From assembly GCA_964609385.1 (NCBI GenBank), contig CAZSSM010000002.1, positions 1-64,000 on the forward strand: a stretch of 64,000 bases of DNA, given 5' to 3'. Of this stretch, positions 44,991 to 52,918 are shown in pieces (position 1 is the stretch's first letter; every line of letters begins with the position of its first letter). Source of the DNA: CAZSSM01 sp964609385. GTDB lineage: Bacteria > Planctomycetota > Planctomycetia > Isosphaerales > Isosphaeraceae. The position numbers and the translations under genes are program-made. A model generated the notes under the pieces. That model did not search any database and was not told the DNA's origin. It saw only the letters and a program-made list of their open reading frames with translations.

Positions 44991-46799
44991 TTAACCTGAT
45001 TGCAGCGATTGGCTGTTTGGTCGAGAAGGTCCCAACCTAGAGATCCGGACGCCGTAGTAGATTAAGCACAACCCCTGTGACCATCCGATGAGTAAAGGGC
45101 CATATGCAGGGTTGAGACCGAACAGATCGTATCGCTCGTGGATCAGGCCAAGGGCCGTCGAGATTACGCCGAAGGCAGCGAAAGGGAGCCAGTACCTGGT
45201 CTGCAGCGCTGAGGCCACACCAATGACTCCGAAGGTGATGAGCCTGATGGCGTCTCGATCCACCTCAGGCCTGTCGAAAAAAACAAAGTCGATTAACAAG
45301 AAAGAAATGATTAGCATAAGAATGAAGTTTGAAAACTTTCGAATATTTTCGGAATATCCGACGAAAAGGCACGTGACCGCTATTGAAACAATCCATGAGT
45401 ATACATAAATACAAGAAGTTATCTTCCTTGAAAGATTTTCTTCGTACCCATTTATTAAGAGTATAGTGCATAAGAGTGAAAGAAGCATTCCGAGGATAGA
45501 CGGTCCGAGCGAAACCAGTCCCCACAGCTTCGTGGCGTCCTGCTCCGTCCCGAAGCGTTTGCAACGATGGATTAGCATCCATAATCTTTCTTTTTTCGAG
45601 TAAACATAATCGACATTCGTCACGGGTCGAAATTCGGTCCACTCCTTGAGGTCCCGGCAGAGCTCGTCGGCGGATTGATAGCGGTCGGCAGGGTTCAGTT
45701 CGATGCAACGGGACAAGATCAGCTTCAAAACGGGGTCTTTGACCGAAGATAACAAATCCGGGAAAGGAAGTAGTTTGAATACGCTTGTAACAAAAACTTG
45801 GCGATCGTTAGGTTCGACGCTGCCCAAAGATTCGCGATCGAGGCCCACGTCCCTGAGCTGGCTGGTCGAGAACAGTCGAGCGGTTCCCTTCCTAGTATCG
45901 GTCCCAACGGGCTGGGGTGTCCGGATTGCATGCAAAATCAGTAACCCGAGGGAAAAAATGTCGGATCTCTGATCGGTGAGGCCGACGTACTGCTCGGGCG
46001 GCATGAAACCGATCGTACCCATCGGGACATCGATCGGCTCGTTCCTAAGCCTCGAGATGCCGAAGTCGGAGATCTTGAGTTTCCCCGGGTCCAGCGGATC
46101 CGTGCAACCCAAGATGTTCGCCGGCTTCAAGTCGAGGTGGTTGATGCCCCTGTTGTGCACGGCAGCCAAGGCCCAAGCCAACACGAGGGCGATTCTCGCG
46201 GCCACGCGCTCTTCGACCACGCGGGGTTTACCACCATCATTCGCAAGCCAAGCGTGAAGATCTTCCCCCTCTACGAACTCTGCGGCGATAAACGGACCAA
46301 ATTGACTTTCTCCGGCAGCATGAATATGAGTAACGTTTGGGTGACTAAATCCTTCCAAACGGAACTTTGCCCGGAGCTTGTTCGACTGCATGAGTTTCGA
46401 ACCTGAACTGTTTAATAGCTTCACAGCTCTTCGATGGTTCAAACCATCGGTAGTGATTCCTTCGTAGACGATGCCTTCCCCGCCCTTGCCGATCACCCTG
46501 ATCAGCCTGTAGCCGTCCGTGCTACGTTCGAACTCCTCGATGTTTACGGTATCCCCCGGGCTGGGTGTAGGCCGACGGCTAAGGAGTTCCTTCCATTCGG
46601 CTTCGATGAGCCTCTCGAGCCGTTCGATCATGAGCGGGTCGGAGAGACATGATGAGTGGCGTTCAATAAAGTCAGCGAGCCGGTCCATGGCCTCTGTTAG
46701 CGTCCGAGGCCGGTCGTCCTCCTGCTCGAGCGTGTATTCCGCATAGAGCTGCTCCGACAGCCGACATAACTCCGTCTTGCGGGGAACTGGCTCATTCAT
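44991..46799 (-). CDS. Transmembrane serine/threonine protein kinase
   Basis: A 602-aa protein. The ATG at 46799 overlaps the end of the sigma gene by 8 nt. An N-terminal helical segment (residues 10-75) precedes the kinase domain at about 98-365: Gly loop GKGGEGIVYEG (104-114), VAIK lysine K127 (RRAVKLL), catalytic loop HLDLKPANIL (221-230; HLD in place of HRD), DFG at 245-247, GTIGFMPPEQY and DIFSLGLLILHAI. The C-terminal third contains five or six hydrophobic helices (about 420-600) rather than an extracellular sensor domain. The second half of the gene is visibly A/T-richer than neighbouring genes. Gene order and overlap suggest that the kinase works with the ECF factor; planctomycetes have many ECF groups linked to kinases. 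Confidence 0.9.
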   Translation of the reverse strand: MNEPVPRKTELCRLSEQLYAEYTLEQEDDRPRTLTEAMDRLADFIERHSSCLSDPLMIERLERLIEAEWKELLSRRPTPSPGDTVNIEEFERSTDGYRLIRVIGKGGEGIVYEGITTDGLNHRRAVKLLNSSGSKLMQSNKLRAKFRLEGFSHPNVTHIHAAGESQFGPFIAAEFVEGEDLHAWLANDGGKPRVVEERVAARIALVLAWALAAVHNRGINHLDLKPANILGCTDPLDPGKLKISDFGISRLRNEPIDVPMGTIGFMPPEQYVGLTDQRSDIFSLGLLILHAIRTPQPVGTDTRKGTARLFSTSQLRDVGLDRESLGSVEPNDRQVFVTSVFKLLPFPDLLSSVKDPVLKLILSRCIELNPADRYQSADELCRDLKEWTEFRPVTNVDYVYSKKERLWMLIHRCKRFGTEQDATKLWGLVSLGPSILGMLLSLLCTILLINGYEENLSRKITSCIYVYSWIVSIAVTCLFVGYSENIRKFSNFILMLIISFLLIDFVFFDRPEVDRDAIRLITFGVIGVASALQTRYWLPFAAFGVISTALGLIHERYDLFGLNPAYGPLLIGWSQGLCLIYYGVRISRLGPSRPNSQSLQSG

Positions 46800-47379
46800 C
46801 GCCTTCGACCCAAACTTGCTCAAAGTATTGTTTTCGAAGCTTGCATAAGCGAACTACGCTTATCCCAGTGATGTTCTGGACTTCTTTCAGTTTTAGTTTT
46901 TTCGGCGCATCGATCATAAGTTCGACGGCTTCGCCCTCCCTCTCTCCGAGCTGCGCAAGAAAGTCCCGGCGTCTCTCATCGTATGCCGACCTAGCCTCCT
47001 TGATCTCGAGGGATTGCGAAGGCGACGTCAGACGGCCACGAGGCTCATCGACGATCGATTCTACCCTCCCTCCCTCAGGGACTCGTTTGGCAGCCGTTGC
47101 AGATCGGATGAGATCGATACAAGCATTGCGTGCCATTTTCTTGGCCAGATTGGCCAGATCGCGACCATGGTTCACGTCGTGACGCGGCACAGATTCGGGA
47201 TCCTTCCGGATCTTCTCCCAGAGTTTCTGCTGAACAAGGTTCACGACATCGCCGGTGTCGAACTGGGAAGACTGCGAATGCGGTCTCCATCTGGCTCGCA
47301 CCGCTTCCTCAACAATTTGCGAGGTCCCTGGAGAGAACCGTTCTTTCACTGAAGTCTGCTCGGTGCTCATTGTGCTCAT
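46792..47379 (-). CDS. ECF-type sigma factor linked to a kinase
   Basis: A 195-aa protein from ATG 47379 with GAGGAG 6 nt upstream. Region 2: DTGDVVNLVQQKLWEKI, LANLAKKMARNACIDLIRSATAAKR. Region 4: RDFLAQLGEREGEAVELMI and EVQNITGISVVRLCKLRKQYFEQVW as the helix-turn-helix. The stop overlaps the start of the kinase gene. Sigma factors of this kind have no anti-sigma gene next to them and are probably controlled by phosphorylation by the adjacent kinase (inference from the gene pair). Confidence 0.82.
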   Translation of the reverse strand: MSTMSTEQTSVKERFSPGTSQIVEEAVRARWRPHSQSSQFDTGDVVNLVQQKLWEKIRKDPESVPRHDVNHGRDLANLAKKMARNACIDLIRSATAAKRVPEGGRVESIVDEPRGRLTSPSQSLEIKEARSAYDERRRDFLAQLGEREGEAVELMIDAPKKLKLKEVQNITGISVVRLCKLRKQYFEQVWVEGDE

Positions 47380-47992
47380 TGAAGACTCCTCGGTCCAGCG
47401 TCCATCTTGCTTTTTTGAGTGAAGTAGAAAGTTGACCGTCTTTCTGGTCTCACAAAAGAAACCTAAAGTGCGACCTGAAATTTCTAAATCCGGGGGACGG
47501 TCAGATTTTTCTGATACTATACAGAAGGACTGTTCGCTTTGAGAACCTTCGCTTAAAACTGATCACGCAGTAATCAGCTTGAGCACATGGATCGTGACTG
47601 AAGCCTGTGAAAGCTTATTCCGACGGTCTTTCGGTCGAGCTTCGTTGAGTGCTATCGTGGCGACTGCCCCGGGGATTGCCCTCAGGTGGGGTATCGGAGA
47701 GGCCGAAGCGAATCCGGACGAGGTGATAGGAATCGCGGAGCGGCGGGATCATCGAGAAGGCTTAAAGTGTACCTCGACGGAGCACGAGCTTCCCATTGCT
47801 CGATCCGGTGTTTACGATACACAGCATAGGTGCGCTCGATGGCGTTTTAACCACGATGCAATCCGACGACAAACCATTGACTAAGCATCGAGTCGCAACG
47901 GTCTTTGCCCGCTATTGTATGAGTTCGGTCTATGGGCCTTGCTCTCGGCGGCTCGCCCTGCTGAGCTTGGTCCTCGGAAAACGAAAGTGATC
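47380..47992. other. 613-bp region without a supported gene
   Basis: It lies between the sigma gene (minus) and the DUF4259-like gene (plus). A 101-codon frame at 47579-47884 has no domain or ribosome site. The sigma promoter should lie here; no canonical boxes were identified. Confidence 0.4.
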
Positions 47993-48263
47993 ATGGAGGC
48001 GTGGGGCTATGCCGCTTGGGATAGCGATTATGCCGTCGACTGGTTTATCGACCTCTTCAAGCGAACAGAACTGGCGAGACGTGTTGAGGACACTCTGAAT
48101 CTCGATCCCGAGGACAAGCATAAGGAAATCCGCGCCGCCACCTACGTGCTCCTCGCGATGGGGCGACCCTACGAACGATGGTGCCGACGCCTGGTATAAT
48201 CACCTCCTTCGAGAAACAGACTTAGCGAACCTTCGGTCACGGCTTGAGTCGCCATACGACTAA
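47993..48263 (+). pseudogene. DUF4259-like small protein with a frameshift
   Basis: From ATG 47993 the first frame reads MEAWGYAAWDSDYAVDWF, like the start of DUF4259 proteins (M-x-A-W-G-x-x-x-x-D-N-D-x-A-x-D-F), and continues to ATYVLLA at about 48157. If one base is skipped at 48158, the sequence continues in the neighbouring frame as WGDPTNDGADAWYNHLLRE ... RLESPYD with a stop at 48261-48263. Without the shift it ends at 48199 in an atypical basic tail. The restored product of about 90 residues looks more protein-like than the short one. The lesion may be a real mutation or a base error. Proteins with this domain are small and cytoplasmic; function unknown. Confidence 0.5.
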
Positions 48264-48895
48264 TCCTTCTCTTCGACGGACTCGCCTCGGTAAAGAATTT
48301 CCGTTATTAGATTAAATTTCATGCTTCTAGGATATGAATTTCTTATAATATAAGATTGTTCTGTGTAATTAAATGAAATTGCCATTGAATGATCGTTGTC
48401 GCTGCCCGACTCGCAAGCTAGGAAGTCGAGGCGGGCAACGAACGATCCCCCCAATGAGATCGATGCGGTCAAGGTGCTGCACCGATAGGCACTTCAGCGA
48501 TTTTCTTGTGCCTCGATCCATTCTCGAAGTTGACGAGAGTGAAGTTCGCGGCCACCCCCGCGGGGATCTCCGAGAGGGTCGTCCCCTCAGTGCCGACGAC
48601 CTCTACGCGGAGGCTCGAGACTTTGTTGGAGACCTGCAACACGTCGTCGCCCGCGTTCAGGAACAGCGGCAGGTCGAACTCGTCCACGCAGAGGATGTCC
48701 ACGTCCAGGATCGTCCTGTCGGACCGATCGCGACGCCGAAGCGCGTGGTCGTCCTGATCAGTATGAGCAGAACGTCACGCTTGATTGCAATCGACAGTGT
48801 CAATTGCCACGTATTGCGTATCGCTGGAAGGGTATTTCAGATCGTAGAGGTAAACTGATTTATTAATTCCAAAATCCAAATATAGGCTGTTTTGT
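48264..48895. other. 632-bp low-GC region with fragmentary frames
   Basis: It includes A/T tracts at about 48285-48385 and 48855-48895 and the minus-strand fragments at 48469-48702 and 48260-48472. The remainder shows nothing identifiable. Confidence 0.4.
48469..48702 (-). CDS. Hypothetical fragment
   Basis: A 77-aa frame, from a GTG at 48702, with protein-like composition: DILCVDEFDLPLFLNAGDDV, LRVEVVGTEGTTLSEIPAGV, then NFTLVNFENG. Beta-type patterning suggests the C-terminal part of an older, longer gene, with the same frame open back to about 48767 without an ATG. A second frame (48260-48472) begins within the last codons of this one and is also fairly protein-like, so the pair may be two pieces of one broken gene. 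No family is recognised. Confidence 0.3.
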   Translation of the reverse strand: MDILCVDEFDLPLFLNAGDDVLQVSNKVSSLRVEVVGTEGTTLSEIPAGVAANFTLVNFENGSRHKKIAEVPIGAAP

Positions 48896-49597
48896 TCAGA
48901 GCTTTTTGAGGTCGATGTCTTTGAACTGGACGGTCATGGGCCTTCCCGAGCGGAGCTGGAGGCCGAGAAAGCCGCTGAGATCGAAGTGGCCCTCCTCCTG
49001 GTCGAGGAGATCGGTGCTCGTGACCCCGTTGATTTCGAGGATGATGCGCTGGCCCTTGGCAATGATGTGGTAGTCGTTCCACTCGCCTGGCGGTCTCATG
49101 GTCGCCCTTGGTCCGAGATCGGTGGTCGTTCGTTTGCCCGAGGCGTCGATCACCGTCTTCTTGCCGTTGGCCGAGAGCAATTCGGGTCCCTCCCGAGAGT
49201 GGATCTCGTCGCAGACACCACCGAGGTAGGATCCGCTTTGGGCGATATCGGCCTGGTAACCCACCGCGAGGCCGTCCGGCCTGAACACGCTCCGAATCTG
49301 AACCCCGGAGTTCCCGCCATTACCTGTGACCCGGAACTTGAGCTTGAGCTCGAAATCGGTGACGTCTCCTCCCTGCCAGACCAAGAATTGATTCGATGTA
49401 CAAGGGTGGTCCGGTGTGGATTGCCCGGTGATCGCGCCGTCGCGCACCGACCAGTAACTCATGTCGAGGGCCTTCCAGCCGTCGAGGGTCGCCCCATCGA
49501 AGATGCGCTGGAAATCGTTAGGGGGAGCGGCTCTCGCCGTCATGGCGGAGAAGAAGCCGAGTGCAACGATCGCGAGGAGAAGGCCGCTTCGGCGCAT
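48896..49597 (-). CDS. Secreted DUF1080 / 3-keto-disaccharide hydrolase family protein
   Basis: A 233-aa protein from ATG 49597 (AGGA 6 nt upstream). The signal peptide is LLLAIVALGFFSAMTARA. DUF1080 signatures: FQRIFDGATLDGWKALDMSYWSVRDGAITG, FELKLKFRVTGNGGNSGVQIRS, EWNDYHIIAKGQRIILEINGV, then LGLQLRSGRPMTVQFKDI. The family adopts a lectin-like beta sandwich and some members hydrolyse 3-keto-disaccharides. It is exported. It lies downstream of two arylsulfatase genes on the same strand, a common setting in planctomycete polysaccharide-degradation loci. Confidence 0.92.
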   Translation of the reverse strand: MRRSGLLLAIVALGFFSAMTARAAPPNDFQRIFDGATLDGWKALDMSYWSVRDGAITGQSTPDHPCTSNQFLVWQGGDVTDFELKLKFRVTGNGGNSGVQIRSVFRPDGLAVGYQADIAQSGSYLGGVCDEIHSREGPELLSANGKKTVIDASGKRTTTDLGPRATMRPPGEWNDYHIIAKGQRIILEINGVTSTDLLDQEEGHFDLSGFLGLQLRSGRPMTVQFKDIDLKKL

Positions 49598-50017
49598 GGC
49601 GAGTCCTATCTTGATTGGTCCATCCCTTCTGGCTCGAGCCTGAAATCGCGTCAGGCAACGATGGTGACCGATTTTCCTCATGGCACCAGCCCGTGTCCAG
49701 CGCATGACATGCCGCATTGGTTCCCCGGATCGAGTCCTCCGCAGGGCCGATCTCCACTCGGGGCTCATGTCCTGGCCAATCGAACGATCGGGGGGCAGTC
49801 CCGGTCTCCTCTCTGTCATGTCGAGGGCGGATCGGGCTGATTGCGATCTGTCTGTGTGCCGGCCTTTTCTGGTCGCGGGGTCGCCCGTCGCGGCCCGGGA
49901 AGAGCCGGTCGGGGCGACTGTGGGCGCGAGAGATCCTTTGTTCCCGCCTCGATCGCGGTGTCGAGCATGGCTGTGCATGGCCGTCCCCAACGACGGGGGC
50001 GACCCAGGCCGATCGGT

Positions 50018-52399
50018 TCAATCCAGCTCCAGCCTCACACGGTCGATCGTCCCCGTGAACGTGAAGGGGAGTTTGTCCTCGTAAGACCGGCTCACCGGAG
50101 AGAGCGTGTCCATGCCGACGTCGAGCGACTCGACCCCGAAGCGGGAAGGGACTTGGCGGGGCACCCGTCCCTCGCCAACCTGCTGGCCATTGACGAACAG
50201 GGAGACGGACGCTGGGCCGCCCGGGCGATCCGCCTCGTTGACGAACTCCATCCGGATCTCAACTGGTCCAGCCGGCAGCGCTTCGTCGCCCGATACCGTG
50301 GTCCGCTCGGTGTCGAAGTAGTTGTAGTGGTAGGTCAGCGTGCCGTCCTCAACGTAAAGCGACCACCCGGCTGTATCGCCTCCCATGCAGAAGAGGACAC
50401 CCTCGGCACCCTCCGCAGGGATCTCGGCGTCGACGATGACGGTGTGCGAAGCACTCGAGGTTTTGGGGGCGCTGCCCTCGGGTAGGCGGACCATACCGGG
50501 ATAAAACGTCATCGTCTTCCGGCCGGCGAAGAAGCTAGGTCGGAGGGTCACGTCGGCCCGTTCGATAAACCGATCGTCGAGCGGGAGCACGTTGAAACGG
50601 GTCGCCTGGGCGACGAAGACGCTCTTCAGCTCCTGGAGCTTAGACGGTTGCGCGTCGGCGAGGTCACGGGCCTGGCTGAAATCCTCGGCGATGTGGTAGA
50701 GCTCCCATGTATCTTCGTCGAACGCGGACGAACCGGCGTTCTCCCAGGGCAACCGGCCGTGGCGGGCGCAGGCGTACCAGCCGTCGTAGTAGACGCCCCG
50801 GTTGCCGAACATCTCGAAGTACTGGGCCGTCTTGCTGGTCGGGGCATCGGCGTTCGCCTCGTCAAAGGTATAGGCCAGGCTCACGCCCTCCATCGGCTTC
50901 TGCGGGTAGCCGTCGAGGCTGTTCGGCTCGGCGATGCCGGCGACCTCGAGGATCGTCGGCGCGATGTCAATCGCGTGGTGGAACTGCGGCCGCAGCCCGC
51001 CCTCGTCGGTGATTGTTCCCGGCCAGGAGATGATCATCGGGTTGCGGGTGCCGCCGAAGTGGCTGGCCACCTGCTTGGTCCACTGGAAGGGCGTGTCGCC
51101 GGCCCAGGCCCAGCCCACGGCGAAGTGCGGCGATGTGCCAGGCTTGCCGATCTCGTCGATTCGCTCCAGCATCGTTTCGATCTCGGGCTGGATGCCGTTG
51201 AGCGTCCCTTCGGCGCTGCACCCGTTGTCGCCAATGATGTAGAAGATCAGCGTGTTCTCGAGTTCCCCCAGGTCCTCGACCGCGTCGACCAGTCGGCCGA
51301 CCTCGTAGTCGGTGTGCTGGAGGAAGTCGGCGTAGTTCTCCATCTCGCGGATCATGAGCCGCTGGGCCTCGGGAGACTGCTCGTCCCAGGCGGGGATTTC
51401 TTCGGGACGAGGGGTGAGCTCCGTGCCCATCGGGATGACGCCCATCTCCAACTGTCGCCGGTGGACAGCCTCGCGGTATTCGTCCCAACCCATGTCGAAC
51501 TTGCCTTCGTTCTTCCCCCGCCAGTCAAGTGGCGGCTGGTGCGGGGCATGGGCGGCCCCGGTGGAGAAGTAGGCGAAGAAGGGGCGGTTCGGGGCGATCG
51601 ACTTCTGCTTGCGCATCCAGTTGATGCAGTCGTCGGCCAGGTCGGTGGTGAGGTGGTAGCCTTCCTCAGGCGTCCCGGGCGGATCGACCGGCGTCGTGCC
51701 TCGGACCAGCGCGGGGTAGAACTAGTCCGTTTCGCCACCGATGAAGCCGTAGAACTCGTCGAAGCCCTGGCTGGTCGGCCAGTTATCGAACGGGCCAGCG
51801 GCGCTGGTTTGGTTGTCGGGGACGTTGTGGTTTTTACCCCAGAAGCCGGTGGCATAGCCGTTGACCTGCAACAGCCGGGCGATCGTCCCGCAGCTCTTGG
51901 GGATGATCCCGGAGTAGCCCGGGTAGCCGCTGGCCAGCTCCTGGATCACCCCGGTGGCGACGGAGTGGTGATTGTGGCCGGTCAGGAGGGCGGCCCGGGT
52001 CGGGCTGCAGAGGGCTGTCGTGTGGAAGGCGTTGTACTTCAGTCCGCGGGCAGCCAGCCGCTCGGCGGTGGGCATCTCCACCAGCCCACCGAAAGCGCTG
52101 GAGCAGCCGAAACCGACGTCATCGAGCAGCACGAGGAGGATGTTCGGCGCCCCTACAGGGGCGGAGACCTGCGGCGGGAAGTCGGGGGTGGAGTCCTCAT
52201 AGGTCAGGCCGATCTTCGCATCGGGGTAGCGGTAGATCGGGCGGGGGTAGCTCTCGCGGTCGACTTTGACGGGGAACTTCTCCTGCGGCTCGTCGCTCGG
52301 TCGTTCACTCTGGCCCAGGGATGCTGTCGGCAGAAACAGGCCGAGTGCGGTGAGCATCGCACAAGCGGTCATCGCGCCGATCATGGTGCGTGTTGGCAT
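50018..52399 (-). pseudogene. Arylsulfatase A-type, interrupted by an in-frame amber codon
   Basis: The frame is open from ATG 52399 to the stop at 50018 except for one TAG at 51722-51724 (codon 226 of 794). The first part has a signal peptide (MLTALGLFLPTASLGQ), the metal-binding APNILLVLLDDVGFG (83-98) and the sulfatase signature CSPTRAALLTG with the formylglycine cysteine C131. The TAG falls in GGETD-stop-FYPALV, which aligns with GGDTSQWAPALV in the tandem paralogue at 52919-55324, so a Gln (CAG) was probably changed to TAG. The second part contains the remaining sulfatase core (WMRKQKSIAPNRPFFAYFSTGAAHAPH) and a C-terminal beta domain. Stop read-through or a base error are the alternatives. 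The neighbouring sulfatase itself uses TAG as its stop. Confidence 0.85.
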
Positions 52400-52918
52400 C
52401 GAGGTTTGTTTCTCCGTGTCGAGTTCGTAGGCGAAGTCCTCTTGGACCAGTTCGCATGCGATGGGTCGATGACTTCGACCCCCAAAACGGTCTGGGCTAT
52501 CGCCTGAGCAGCGAAGGACCGCAGAGGTCGGTTGGCGACTGGCGACCTCGTTTTAGCAGACCGTCCAGCAGGAATCGAGTCGGGATATCGCGACGATCCG
52601 GTTGGACCCATCATCGATGGACTGCGACCGAACAACGGGAAACACCCTTATGTGTCGGTTCGGTCGGTGGGTTGGACGCCGGTCCATCACCTCCCGGAGA
52701 TTGGTAAGGGGATCGCCCCCAACCTGCTGCGTGCAGTTGCCGACGAGACTGCGGCGGGTCGTCGTGGATCGGCCACCCGTCTGATAAATCGAACGTGCTT
52801 GTGATCACCGGCCGTGTGAGTTGTCACCGGCCCATCCAGGCGCAGGACACCGGGACGGACCGGGTTTACATTGGGGGGCCTGGGCCGGAGGGCTTCGGCC
52901 ACCTCCCTCGGCTTGCCC
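52400..52918. other. 519-bp spacer between the tandem sulfatases
   Basis: It holds the 5' leader of the interrupted sulfatase on the minus strand. Nothing else, coding or structural, was recognised. Confidence 0.4.

Noticed and set aside
50018..52399. Selenocysteine or recoded amber amino acid in the sulfatase
   Set aside because: The paralogue has Gln at this place, the codon is TAG rather than TGA, and the neighbouring sulfatase uses TAG as a normal stop.
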